Of a DNA stretch of 46,116 bases, positions 1 to 8,011 are shown piece by piece. Positions within the stretch are counted from its first letter, which is position 1; the number at the start of each line of letters is the position of its first letter. Source of the stretch: Nocardioidaceae bacterium (GTDB lineage Bacteria > Actinomycetota > Actinomycetes > Propionibacteriales > Nocardioidaceae); contig JAUJOO010000002.1 of the NCBI GenBank assembly GCA_030447585.1, forward strand, positions 62,281 to 108,396, read 5' to 3'. The notes below the pieces were generated by a model. That model saw only the letters and a program-made list of their open reading frames with translations, had not been told where the DNA came from and did no database searches. Made by a program: the position numbers and the translations under genes.

Positions 1-1171
1 TGAAGTCACGGTTGCCGACGCGGAACGACGACGAGCAGTTCAGCCTGGTGTCGGGCGAGTAGCCGTGGGTCAACGCGCCTGCGGTGATGAAGGGCTTGAA
101 CGTCGAGCCGGGCGCGAACTGCCCCTGGGTTGCCCGCGACAGCAGCGGAGTACCGGCGCGCTTGCTGTAGAGGCGGTCGAGGTCGCCCTGGGTGATGCCG
201 CCCACCCAGACGTCGGGGTCGTAGGTGGGATAGCTGGTCATCGCAACGACGTGGCCGGTCTTGGCGTCGAGAACGACCGCGGCCCCGGAGTCAGCGACGT
301 ACTTCTTCCTGCTCACCGGGTCGTACGTCTTGCGAGCAGTCGAGATGGTCTGGCGCAGCTGCCGCTCGAGGACCCCTTGCACCTTCGCGTCGATTGACGT
401 CACGAGCGTGTCGCCGGGAGTCGGTGACACCCTTTCACCTGCCCCAAGCACCCGCCCCATCGAGTCCACGGTGACCTGCCGGTCGCCGGGGACCCCCCGC
501 AGGTAGCGGTCGTACTGCTTCTCCAGCCCGGCGCGCCCGACCGAGGACAGCGGCCCCAGTGTCGTGTCGTCGGTCTCTTGCGCGACGTCGAGCTCGTCTT
601 CGGTGATCGGGGAGTTGTAACCCAGCAGGTGTGCCGCGTTGATGTCGAACGGTGCCGGGTACGCACGAACCTTGCGGGCCTCAGCCGTCACACCGGGGTA
701 GTCCTCGGCCTGCTCGAGCAGGGAGGCGGCGAGCGACTGGGAGACGTCCTCGGCGACGGGGACCGGTGCGTACGGTGAACCGTTCCAGCAGATCGGTGCC
801 TTCGCCGCCCCGGGCTCTCCGCATGTCTTGGTACGGCGCTCGAGTTCGGCCTTGCTCAGGCCGAGAGTGTTGGCGAGCCGTGCCAGCACGGCGAGCCGGG
901 TCGAGCCGCCGAGCTTGTCCAGCACGTCCGGGTCGACCGTCACGACCCACGACGTCCGGTTAGCCACGAGAGGACGCCCCATCGCATCGACGATGAGGCC
1001 GCGAGGCGGCGGGATGTCGATGTCGCGGACGGTGTTCTCCTCCGCGGCAGCCTGGTAGGTCTCGCCACCCACGACCTGCAGGTACCACAGCCGGGCGAAC
1101 AGCGTCGCGAACAGCGACACGATGATCACCTGGACGACCATCAGTCGCAGGCGCGAGCGCTTCTTCAACAT
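1..1171 (-). CDS. mrdA: Penicillin-binding protein 2 (peptidoglycan D,D-transpeptidase), C-terminus cut by window edge
   Basis: Monofunctional class B PBP that cross-links peptidoglycan during cylindrical elongation with MreBCD and RodA. The visible 390 codons start MLKKRSRLRLMVV, followed by one N-terminal membrane helix (about residues 9-27), the dimerisation domain, and the start of the transpeptidase domain. The catalytic S-x-x-K is visible as GSTFK; the serine codon is at 104-106. The remaining motifs (SxN, KTG) lie beyond base 1. The ATG at 1169-1171 is chosen because GGAGGGGG precedes it by a few bases on the minus strand. It follows mreD after a 46-base gap and is surely co-transcribed with mreBCD. 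Family assignment is secure from the catalytic motif and gene order. Confidence 0.95.
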   Translation of the reverse strand, partial: MLKKRSRLRLMVVQVIIVSLFATLFARLWYLQVVGGETYQAAAEENTVRDIDIPPPRGLIVDAMGRPLVANRTSWVVTVDPDVLDKLGGSTRLAVLARLANTLGLSKAELERRTKTCGEPGAAKAPICWNGSPYAPVPVAEDVSQSLAASLLEQAEDYPGVTAEARKVRAYPAPFDINAAHLLGYNSPITEDELDVAQETDDTTLGPLSSVGRAGLEKQYDRYLRGVPGDRQVTVDSMGRVLGAGERVSPTPGDTLVTSIDAKVQGVLERQLRQTISTARKTYDPVSRKKYVADSGAAVVLDAKTGHVVAMTSYPTYDPDVWVGGITQGDLDRLYSKRAGTPLLSRATQGQFAPGSTFKPFITAGALTHGYSPDTRLNCSSSFRVGNRDF

Positions 1172-1217
1172 CGGCCCCCTCCGCGCACCGGTGGCGCCGA
1201 CACGCAGCCGTGCACAG

Positions 1218-1727
1218 CTACCACCGCTCGGCTGGCTCGAGCCGGCGGAAGAGCAGCACCAGCGCGATGACCAGTGGCGCCATCAGCAGGTCATAGCCGA
1301 CGGCGACGGGGATCACCTCGATCGCCGCGGCGACGTCGATTCCGGGCTCGCGCAGCACCAGCCCGGTCAACGCGAAGACCGACGTACCGACGAATGCTCC
1401 CGAGGCAACCATGAGCAGGCTGCCGAGCACCGGCGTGTCGGTGTCGGACTTGACCAGGCCGGTCAGGTAGCCGACCAGCACCAGTGACAAGGCCCACCGT
1501 CCGGCTGTGTGGTCGGCCGGTGGGGCGAGGTCGAGAACCAGTCCGGCAGCGAAGCCCACGAGCGCGGCGTAGTTGGGTCCCCGAACGAGGGCGACGGAGA
1601 TGACCACCAACAGCGCCAGGTCAGGGACGACCCCGCGGATCGAGAAGTGACTGAAGATGCTCACCTGCAAGGTGACCGTCACAACGATCAGGACCGTGAT
1701 CAGCGCGATCCTCACCGCGGCCGTCAT
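1218..1727 (-). CDS. mreD: Rod shape-determining protein MreD
   Basis: Integral membrane scaffold of the elongasome that bridges MreC and the PBP2/RodA synthase. The 169-residue protein is almost entirely hydrophobic, with about five transmembrane segments, the usual size for MreD. Its ATG overlaps the mreC stop codon (ATGA), so translation is coupled, and a GAGAGG-like ribosome site lies inside the end of mreC. Sequence is typically poorly conserved in this family; the call rests on hydropathy, length and its position between mreC and mrdA. Confidence 0.93.
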   Translation of the reverse strand: MTAAVRIALITVLIVVTVTLQVSIFSHFSIRGVVPDLALLVVISVALVRGPNYAALVGFAAGLVLDLAPPADHTAGRWALSLVLVGYLTGLVKSDTDTPVLGSLLMVASGAFVGTSVFALTGLVLREPGIDVAAAIEVIPVAVGYDLLMAPLVIALVLLFRRLEPAERW

Positions 1728-2608
1728 CGGTCCTCTCCCTGCGCCTGTGGGTTCGCCGTCTCCGCGCTGACGGATGTGACAACGGCGACGACGTCGAGGG
1801 ACGAGAAGTCGACGTAGGGGTCGATGGTGGCCGTCTCGGTCAGCTCTGCTGGAGACGAGCGCACGTGGACGACCTCACCGATCGGTACGCCGGGGATGTA
1901 GGGGGCCCCGTTGCGCGAACCCCAGGTCAACACGGTGTCGCCAACGGACGGCGAGACGGTGTGGTCGACGAGGCTGAGTCGCAGGGTGCCGTCGCCGCCG
2001 ACGTTGCCGTCACCGTCGAGGAAGCCCAGCTCCATGGACTCGCCCAGGCGTCCACCGACCGTCGACTTGCCGTCGACGATGAGAAGCACCGTCGCACTCG
2101 TCCGGGTCGCGGCCACCACGCGGCCGACCAGCCCGTCGGCGTTGATGACGGTGAGATCGGGTTGGATCCCCGAGCTCGTGCCGGCGTCGATCGTGACGGT
2201 CCGCGAGAACGACTGAGCCGACCCCAGCGCCACCACCTGTGCCGGTACGACCCGGTAGCCGGAGGTGTCGGCCAGTTCGGCTATACCGTTTAGCTCGGTG
2301 TCGCGGTGGCGGTTGGCGTCTGCGGCGCGTAGCTGCGACTCCAGAGTCGCTTTGGCTGCCTCGAGCCTTGCGTTCTCGGCGCGAAGGTAGCCGACGTCCT
2401 GGAAGTGCCCCGGCAGTGAGGTGACCGGGCTGAGCGCCGCTGTGGCGCCGTCTTCGACCGGCCCGAGTACGGCGGCGACGGCTGTCCGCAGGGGATCCAC
2501 CGGTGAGGATGACTCGCCGTGGCGTGCGTCGAGCGTAATGATCGTGACGCACGCCAAGACGAGCAGGCCCACGCCTGTCCGAGTCTGTCGCGGCTCCGGC
2601 GTCGTCAT
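1724..2608 (-). CDS. mreC: Rod shape-determining protein MreC
   Basis: Bitopic protein that polymerises outside the membrane and activates PBP2. The 294-residue product has a short cytoplasmic N-terminus, one membrane helix near residues 13-30, an alanine/glutamate-rich coiled coil around residues 75-100 (AENARLEAAKATLESQL), and then the paired beta-barrel MreC domain. A longer reading frame reaches 2668 but would run into mreB; the ATG at 2606-2608 gives the family-typical start and leaves only 2 bases after the mreB stop. It overlaps mreD by 4 bases. Confidence 0.94.
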   Translation of the reverse strand: MTTPEPRQTRTGVGLLVLACVTIITLDARHGESSSPVDPLRTAVAAVLGPVEDGATAALSPVTSLPGHFQDVGYLRAENARLEAAKATLESQLRAADANRHRDTELNGIAELADTSGYRVVPAQVVALGSAQSFSRTVTIDAGTSSGIQPDLTVINADGLVGRVVAATRTSATVLLIVDGKSTVGGRLGESMELGFLDGDGNVGGDGTLRLSLVDHTVSPSVGDTVLTWGSRNGAPYIPGVPIGEVVHVRSSPAELTETATIDPYVDFSSLDVVAVVTSVSAETANPQAQGEDR

Positions 2609-2610
2609 CC

Positions 2611-3636
2611 TCAGCGCCTGGGCTCCGACACGAGGACTTGCTGCAGCGCCTCGAACTCCTCCACGCATTTCCCAGCGCCGAGGGCGACGGAGTCGAGCGG
2701 CCCCTCGGCCACGTGGACCGGCATACCCGTCTCGTGTCGAATCCGCTCGTCGAGTCCTCGCAGCAGGGCACCACCACCGGTGAGAACGACGCCTCGGTCC
2801 ATGATGTCGCCTGCTAGCTCCGGGGGCGTCTTGTCGAGCGTCACCCGGACGGAGTCGACGATGGCGTGCACCGGCTCCTCCAGCGCCTGTCGGACCTCGG
2901 CTGAGGAGATGACGACGTTGCGGGGCAGGCCGCTGATCATGTCGCGCCCGCGGATCTCTGCCTCTGGCTCGTCCGGCAGTGGGAAGGCCGACCCCAGGGC
3001 CATCTTGATCTCCTCGGCCGTGCGCTCCCCCAGCATTAGCGAGTACTCCTTCTTCATCCAGTTGATGACTGCCTGGTCGAGGTCGTCACCCGCAGTGCGG
3101 ATCGAGATGCTCGTCACGATGCCGCCGAGGCTGATCACCGCGACCTCGGTAGTACCGCCGCCGATGTCGACGATCATGTTGCCGGTGGCCTGATGGACGG
3201 GCAGACCTGCGCCGATAGCGGCGGCCATCGGCTCTTCGATGATGTAGACCCGGCGGGCGCCGGCCTGGTACCCGGCCTCCTTGACGGCCCGCTGCTCCAC
3301 TGCGGTGATGCCGGAAGGGACGCAGATCACAAGCCGGGGCTTGGCGAAGTAACGCCGTCGATGGACGCGCTGGATGAAGAAGCGCAGCATCTGCTCGGTC
3401 GCCTCGAAATCGGCGATGACGCCGTCCTTGAGCGGGCGGATTGCGGTGATGCTGTCGGGTGTGCGGCCGATCATTCGTTTCGCCTCGGTGCCGACGGCGA
3501 GGATCTCGCGTGTCTGTGCGTTCATGGCGACGACGGACGGTTCGTTGAGCATGACACCTCGGCCGCGTACGTAGACGAGGGTGTTGGCGGTTCCGAGGTC
3601 CACTGCCATGTCGCGGCCGATCAAGCTGTTGGCCAT
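2611..3636 (-). CDS. mreB: Rod shape-determining protein MreB
   Basis: Bacterial actin homologue, an ATP-dependent filament that guides lateral wall synthesis. The 341 residues show the actin-fold nucleotide motifs in order: DLGTANT near residue 14, [13 protein letters not shown] near residue 160 and the adenosine motif [11 protein letters not shown] near residue 287. Length is normal for MreB. A strong AGGAGG ribosome site lies 3-4 bases before the ATG. A weak minus-strand -10 candidate (TACGCT, plus-strand 3717-3722) suggests that the mreBCD-mrdA operon starts here, about 75 bases upstream. Confidence 0.97.
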   Translation of the reverse strand: MANSLIGRDMAVDLGTANTLVYVRGRGVMLNEPSVVAMNAQTREILAVGTEAKRMIGRTPDSITAIRPLKDGVIADFEATEQMLRFFIQRVHRRRYFAKPRLVICVPSGITAVEQRAVKEAGYQAGARRVYIIEEPMAAAIGAGLPVHQATGNMIVDIGGGTTEVAVISLGGIVTSISIRTAGDDLDQAVINWMKKEYSLMLGERTAEEIKMALGSAFPLPDEPEAEIRGRDMISGLPRNVVISSAEVRQALEEPVHAIVDSVRVTLDKTPPELAGDIMDRGVVLTGGGALLRGLDERIRHETGMPVHVAEGPLDSVALGAGKCVEEFEALQQVLVSEPRR

Positions 3637-3737
3637 TGCCTCCTACCCATTCCCTTCGCACACTCGTCCCCGGCGTCGCTCCTGAGTCGGAGGACAGCCG
3701 TCCTGCCGCGCGTTCAGCGTAAGTCGGCGTGACGCCC

Positions 3738-4029
3738 AGATCGGGACGACACTTCGGCGACTGGGTGACTTTGTCCGCTCGTACGACGCGGCAGTCGGCA
3801 GCTGCTCTTCATCCCGGTGCCCGAGCCCAAGACCCAGAAGAACCGCATCCATCTCGACGTCGTACCGATGGACCAGACCCGTGACGAAGAGGTCGAGCGG
3901 TTGCTGAGGCTTGGCGCCACGCTGGTCGACGACCGGCGCGAAACCGACGGGACCGGGTGGGTGGTGCTGGCCGACCCGGACGGCAACGAGTTCTGCGTCG
4001 AGCGCAGTGCAGCCGAGCGTCAGCGTTGA
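3738..4029 (+). pseudogene. Decayed VOC/glyoxalase-like domain protein, C-terminal half only
   Basis: From about 3781 to the stop at 4029 the frame encodes RQLLFIPVPEPK, then KNRIHLDVV and a terminal GWVVLADPDGNEFCVE, the hallmark second half of a single-domain glyoxalase/bleomycin-resistance-like (VOC) protein. Only about 83 residues are open instead of about 120. The frame has an in-frame stop at 3766, while GDWVTL, which fits just upstream in the fold, lies in another frame (about 3756-3773), implying a frameshift. No start codon or ribosome site is evident, and the N-terminal half is missing. A terminator-like hairpin follows the stop, suggesting a genuine former gene. Confidence 0.6.
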
Positions 4030-4048
4030 GCTTCCCGTCGTCGAGGAC

Positions 4049-4079
4049 GAGGCGCGCTTGCGCCTTCGCTTCGCTTTTG
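4049..4079 (+). terminator. Intrinsic terminator after the VOC remnant
   Basis: AGGCGC-gctt-GCGCCT hairpin (4050-4065) followed directly by a pyrimidine-rich run ending in TTTT, 20 bases after the VOC stop codon. Confidence 0.5.
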
Positions 4080-4441
4080 GACGGCCTGCGAGTCCCCTCG
4101 CCTCCGCCCTCCCTGGTACAGCGGCTACCCGCGGAGTCTGGCCTGCGATGCAGAAGGCGGCGCCCGAGAGGTCCGCTAGATCGGTGTCTCGAACGTCCAA
4201 CACCCCACCTGCCGCAGCGAGCGACGAGTGTGTAGTCGCGCGAGGCAAGCTCGCGACTCAGGCGGCGTCGTGGGCTGGTTGGGTGCCGGTGTGGTCGCCC
4301 GCAACAGACATCGTCGTCGGTGGCAACCTCGCTGCGTCGCTGTCGAACGGCGACGTCACCCACGCCGGTTCCGGCACCGCAACAGTGGTGTGGTGACGAG
4401 GTGCTCGCCGGCGCCATTGCGGGGCGGGAGTTGCAGAACGG
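4080..4441. other. Gene-free stretch between VOC remnant and ndk
   Basis: No reading frame here has recognisable protein features. The only structure seen is a hairpin at 4234-4258 (AGTCGCG ... CGCGACT, with alternative CGCGAG-gcaag-CTCGCG pairing), about 185 bases downstream of the ndk stop on the minus strand. Confidence 0.5.
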
Positions 4442-4849
4442 TTACAGGTCGGGGAACCAGAGCGCGATCTCCCGCGCGGCCGACTCAGGCGAGTCCGACC
4501 CATGGACGAGGTTCTCGCGGTTGGACATGCTCCAGTCGCCCCGGATCGTGCCGGGGGCTGCCTTGCGCCCGTCGGTGGCGCCGTTGAGTGACCGTACGAC
4601 GTCCACCGCCTCGTCGCCCTCGACGACGAGCGCGACGAGAGGGCCACTCGTGACGAAGTCGCGTAACGGCGGGTAGAAGTCACGGTCGACGTGCTCGGCG
4701 TAGTGGCGAGCGGCGTCCTCCGCGGATATGGTCCGCTGCTCCATCGCGGCGATGGTGAGCCCCTTCGCCTCGAACCGGGCGAGCACCTGTCCGACCAGCC
4801 GACGGCGTACGGTGTCCGGCTTCAGCAGGACGAGGGTGCGCTGGTTCAT
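4442..4849 (-). CDS. ndk: Nucleoside diphosphate kinase
   Basis: Transfers the gamma phosphate from ATP to nucleoside diphosphates through a phosphohistidine. The 135 residues cover the complete small NDK fold, starting RTLVLLKPD and carrying the active-site motif NLVHGSDS, with catalytic histidine at residue 116. Length is normal. The gene is preceded by its own TAGGGT box 7 nt from the ATG, so it is probably leaderless and can be transcribed separately from the DUF4233/folC genes upstream. Confidence 0.97.
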   Translation of the reverse strand: MNQRTLVLLKPDTVRRRLVGQVLARFEAKGLTIAAMEQRTISAEDAARHYAEHVDRDFYPPLRDFVTSGPLVALVVEGDEAVDVVRSLNGATDGRKAAPGTIRGDWSMSNRENLVHGSDSPESAAREIALWFPDL

Positions 4850-4856
4850 GGCGCCG

Positions 4857-4862
4857 ACCCTA
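4857..4862 (-). promoter_or_regulatory. Leaderless -10 box of ndk
   Basis: Minus-strand TAGGGT lies exactly 7 nt before the ndk ATG, which puts transcription start at or next to the start codon. No Shine-Dalgarno sequence is present. Confidence 0.5.
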
Positions 4863-4891
4863 CCCAGGCGATCGTGCGACGATCACCTCGG

Positions 4892-5230
4892 CTAGGCGCC
4901 GAACGACGCCTGCTGAGACTCGATCTTGCGGCCCAGCACGTACGCCGCTGTGTAAAGGGCGCCGAAGATGGCACCGAGCAGGAACATGTCCACGACGACG
5001 AACCCGAGTGCCAATGCCGCCACCTGGATCGCGAAACCAAGCAGGTAGGCCCACTCGAAGCGCAGCAGTGCGGCCACTACCAGGGCACAGGCAGCGAGGC
5101 CGACGCCGAGGAGAACCCCTTTCGCCGTCGACACCTCTTCGACGGCGATGAGCACGGGCGTGACGAGTCCGAGGACGATGCACTCGAAGCCGAGCACCGA
5201 CGCGCACATCATCCGACGCGGCGACCTCAC
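4892..5230 (-). CDS. DUF4233 membrane protein
   Basis: Function unknown. The 112-residue protein has about four hydrophobic helices separated by very short loops, ending IESQQASFGA. DUF4233 proteins are found in actinobacteria next to folC, and the link is kept here: the GTG start (5228-5230) overlaps the folC TGA as GTGA, so the two are translationally coupled. A role linked to folate or to the neighbouring wall genes is only guesswork from position. Confidence 0.85.
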   Translation of the reverse strand: MRSPRRMMCASVLGFECIVLGLVTPVLIAVEEVSTAKGVLLGVGLAACALVVAALLRFEWAYLLGFAIQVAALALGFVVVDMFLLGAIFGALYTAAYVLGRKIESQQASFGA

Positions 5231-6597
5231 GAACGGCCGCCGAGCAGGTGGCGCGCCTCGCCTACCGTGATCACCGAGCCGGTGACCAGCACGCCGCCGC
5301 CTCCGAGCCCGGCAGAGCCGGAGTCCTGGCTGTCGGCGAGTCCCGCGGCGACATCGAGTGCGTCGTCGAGCCGGGTCTGCACCTCTACCCGGTCGGCACC
5401 GAAGATGCCACGTGCGACTTCCGCAAGCTGTTGCGCCGGCATTGCCCTCGCCGTGGAGTTCTGGGTGCAGACGATCGTGGCCATGATCGGCTCGAGCGCG
5501 TCGAGGATCCCGACCACGTCCTTGTCGAGCATCACGCCCATCACACCGACGAGATGGGAGAACGTGAAGGCCTCCTCCACGGCGCGCACAAGCGCGGCGG
5601 CGCCATGCGGGTTGTGCGCCGCGTCGAGCACGACCGTCGGCGATCGGCGCATGATCTCCAGACGTCCTGGGGAGCTGACCGTGGCAAAGGCTTGCCGGAC
5701 AACCTCGACGTCCAGCCCGCTACCACCGGTGAACGCCTCCACCGCCGCAAGAGCGCCGGCAGCGTTGTGCGCCTGGTGTGCGCCGTACAGAGGCAGGAAG
5801 ACGTCGTCGTACGTCGCGCCCAGGCCCTGGAACGTCACGAGCTGCCCACCTACGCCAGGCGCCCGCTCGGTCACCGCGAACTCGACCCCTTCGCGCGCGA
5901 CCACAGCCCCGACCTCGGCGGCGTGTCGCAGGAGCACCTCGGCGACGTCGATGGGCTGCTGAGCCAGGACCGCGAACGTGCCCTTCTTGATGATGCCCGC
6001 CTTCTCTGCTGCGATGTCGACCGCCGAGTCGCCGAGATAGCGGCTGTGATCGATACCGACGGGGGTCACCACGGCGACCGCCGCGTCCGCCACGTTTGTG
6101 CTGTCCCATGTGCCGCCCATGCCGACCTCTATGACTGCCGCGTCGACAGGCGCGTCGGCGAAGGCCGCGAAACCCATGGCGGTCAGGAACTCGAAGAACG
6201 ACACCGGGTGCCCGCCCGAGCGGTCCACGATCTCTGCATAAGGGGCCACCTCGGCGTACACCTCGGTGAAACGCTCCCGGCTCAGCGGCTCACCGTCGAT
6301 GCCGACGCGCTCGGTCATCGACTCGAGATGTGGGCTGGTGAATCGGCCGGACCGTAGGCCGAGGCTACGCAACAGGCTGTCGACCATCCGGGCCGTGGAA
6401 GTCTTGCCGTTCGTACCGGTCAGCTGGACGACGGGGTACGCGCGCTGCGGCTGACCGAGCAGGTCGCACAAGGCAGCGATCCGGTCGAGGGAGGGGTCGA
6501 GCCGACTCTCGGGCCAGCGTCGCAGCAGCAGCCGCTCAACCTGTTGATACCGGTCGGCGACACCCGCTGCAGTCGCAAGGTCATGACTGGCAGACAT
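5227..6597 (-). CDS. folC: Bifunctional folylpolyglutamate synthase / dihydrofolate synthase
   Basis: Mur-ligase-like enzyme that adds glutamate to dihydropteroate or folate using ATP. The 456-residue protein has the ATP loop GTNGKTS at residues 61-67, the FTSPHL folate-loop segment near residue 80, and the Mur ligase C-terminal domain with VLDAAHNPHG. An upstream extension to 6639 is possible, but the ATG at 6595-6597 matches the family and sits 8 nt after a TACACT box. In most actinobacteria valS is directly upstream; here a divergent protease gene occupies that place. Confidence 0.96.
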   Translation of the reverse strand: MSASHDLATAAGVADRYQQVERLLLRRWPESRLDPSLDRIAALCDLLGQPQRAYPVVQLTGTNGKTSTARMVDSLLRSLGLRSGRFTSPHLESMTERVGIDGEPLSRERFTEVYAEVAPYAEIVDRSGGHPVSFFEFLTAMGFAAFADAPVDAAVIEVGMGGTWDSTNVADAAVAVVTPVGIDHSRYLGDSAVDIAAEKAGIIKKGTFAVLAQQPIDVAEVLLRHAAEVGAVVAREGVEFAVTERAPGVGGQLVTFQGLGATYDDVFLPLYGAHQAHNAAGALAAVEAFTGGSGLDVEVVRQAFATVSSPGRLEIMRRSPTVVLDAAHNPHGAAALVRAVEEAFTFSHLVGVMGVMLDKDVVGILDALEPIMATIVCTQNSTARAMPAQQLAEVARGIFGADRVEVQTRLDDALDVAAGLADSQDSGSAGLGGGGVLVTGSVITVGEARHLLGGRS

Positions 6598-6605
6598 CGG
6601 TCCAG

Positions 6606-6611
6606 AGTGTA
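6606..6611 (-). promoter_or_regulatory. -10 box of folC, near-leaderless
   Basis: Minus-strand TACACT lies 8 nt from the folC ATG, with no Shine-Dalgarno sequence between. Confidence 0.4.
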
Positions 6612-6791
6612 GTGGCCTGTGGCGGAGGGTTCCTTCCACCTGGAAAGCGCAGGCCGCCGGCGATACGGGTTCGCGCTCCGAAACGGCCGAGAGACGCCTC
6701 CACGAACCTGCAACTGAGGTACCCTTTGCTCCGCGACCTGCTCATGTGCCAGCGATGGCCGTCCCGCGAACAGCACCGAGAAAAGGCCACC

Positions 6792-7808
6792 ATGAAGGTA
6801 CGAAACCAGGTGGGCGTGACGTTATGCGCTCTTAGTGTTCTCATCCCGTTAGCAGGAGAGGGAGCTACTGCCTCGCGTCCGGTGGATACGGCAGCGAAGG
6901 GCAGCGCATCTTCCTGCTTCGGCCGTGGGCCGATCAACGCCGCAGAGCTGCGCTTCGGAGTGTCGACATCGGCCTGCTCACTCGTCGGTCGAGTGGTGGT
7001 CTCCGGTGACGTATCGGTGGTCATCCCTTCCGCCGGGGGCGGGGTAGCCGCGGACGGTGTGGGGACAACCGCCACGCCCGGTACCAGCCTTCGCGTCACG
7101 AACGTGGGTGGCGTCGTGACGGCGACGTCGGAGTCGTCGAGCCTGGCCGACACAGCGGCTCGACCCGGCGTACGGGTAAGAACCGCCGCACTGGGCGGTT
7201 CTCCACCGGCTTGCCAGGACGGCGCCTTCAAGCAGGAAGGGCACGCCTGGAAGACGACGCTGAAGTGGGGCTACCACAGTGCTTCCACGCCGGGACGGAT
7301 GACGGCTCGCGGAGCCGTTACCGCGATTCGCCGCGGCATCGAGAACATCCGCGACGGTCAGGACAACTGTGGCCTGGCCGGTCAGCCGCGCGCCTCCAGC
7401 GACTACGTCGGCTCGACTGCCGCGAAACCAAACATCGTCGTCAAGGACGGATCGGTTCGGTGTGGAAGCAGAAACAGTCGAAACACGGTCGGCTGGGGCT
7501 CCCTCCCGGGCAACCTGCTGGGCTGGACCTGCTACTGGTGGAACGCACGGCAGAACATGGTGGAGGCAGACATGCGTCTGGACCCCAGCCGGCGCACCGT
7601 TTTGAGCTATCCGGCGAACTGCAGCTCCAAGTTCGACCTGCAGTCACTCGCCACCCATGAGTGGGGTCACGTCTTCGGCTTGTCACATCCCGGGTCCGGG
7701 CACGCGAATCTGACCATGACACACCTCCTGCCCCCGTGCTCCAAAGCGCCTCGCACTCTCGGCCTCGGCGACTGGCGTGGCATGCGAAAGTTGTACGGAT
7801 TGCGCTGA
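6792..7808 (+). CDS. Secreted matrixin-like zinc metalloprotease
   Basis: Predicted extracellular protease of 338 residues. A signal peptide spans roughly residues 1-28 (charged MKVRNQ, hydrophobic core, ATA-S cleavage region). A low-complexity Val/Gly/Ser/Thr-rich segment follows (residues 60-135), then the catalytic domain. The metzincin zinc motif HEWGHVFGLSH is complete at residues 289-299; a Met-turn candidate is Met309 (NLTM), and the final GDWRGMRKLYG resembles the matrixin C-terminal signature. Several cysteines (141, 193, 224, 247, 277, 316) may form disulfides. The ATG at 6792 follows a GAGAAAAGG-like site. The long middle region could be a propeptide, though no cysteine switch is obvious. 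Confidence 0.85.
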   Translation: MKVRNQVGVTLCALSVLIPLAGEGATASRPVDTAAKGSASSCFGRGPINAAELRFGVSTSACSLVGRVVVSGDVSVVIPSAGGGVAADGVGTTATPGTSLRVTNVGGVVTATSESSSLADTAARPGVRVRTAALGGSPPACQDGAFKQEGHAWKTTLKWGYHSASTPGRMTARGAVTAIRRGIENIRDGQDNCGLAGQPRASSDYVGSTAAKPNIVVKDGSVRCGSRNSRNTVGWGSLPGNLLGWTCYWWNARQNMVEADMRLDPSRRTVLSYPANCSSKFDLQSLATHEWGHVFGLSHPGSGHANLTMTHLLPPCSKAPRTLGLGDWRGMRKLYGLR

Positions 7809-7827
7809 CGAGCACCGACTCCGCGTC

Positions 7828-7953
7828 AGAGATCCGACCCTCAGGTCGTTCCAGCCCCCTCAGCGTCGGATCTTGCTGTAAGACCTTCGCAGAGATCCGG
7901 CTCTAAGGTGGCTAAAGCAGCGTAGGCGTCGGATCTTGCTGCCGCGGTACGCC
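7828..7953 (+). repeat. Two tandem copies of a 63-bp unit, each a long-loop inverted repeat
   Basis: Positions 7828-7890 and 7891-7953 align without gaps at about 70 percent identity; AGAGATCCG and GCGTCGGATCTTGCTG are identical in both. In each copy AGATCCGAC (or its GU variant) can pair with GTCGGATCT, and arms of neighbouring copies can also pair. It lies between the metalloprotease stop and the valS promoter. Confidence 0.8.
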
Positions 7954-7997
7954 GGCAGGCGGCAGCGAACTGGTTCGCCGTCGGCTGACGTGCCCCG

Positions 7998-8003
7998 TAG
8001 GCT
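7998..8003 (+). promoter_or_regulatory. -10 box of valS, near-leaderless
   Basis: TAGGCT ends 8 nt before the valS ATG at 8012. No convincing ribosome-binding site lies between. Confidence 0.5.
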
Positions 8004-8011
8004 TTAGGGCT

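Noticed and set aside
7809-8011. T-box riboswitch upstream of valS, suggested by AAGGTGGCTAAAG
   Set aside because: The match to the conserved T-box bulge sequence is partial, there is no specifier-loop stem or antiterminator fold, and a -10 box sits 8 nt from the valS start, which leaves no room for a leader.
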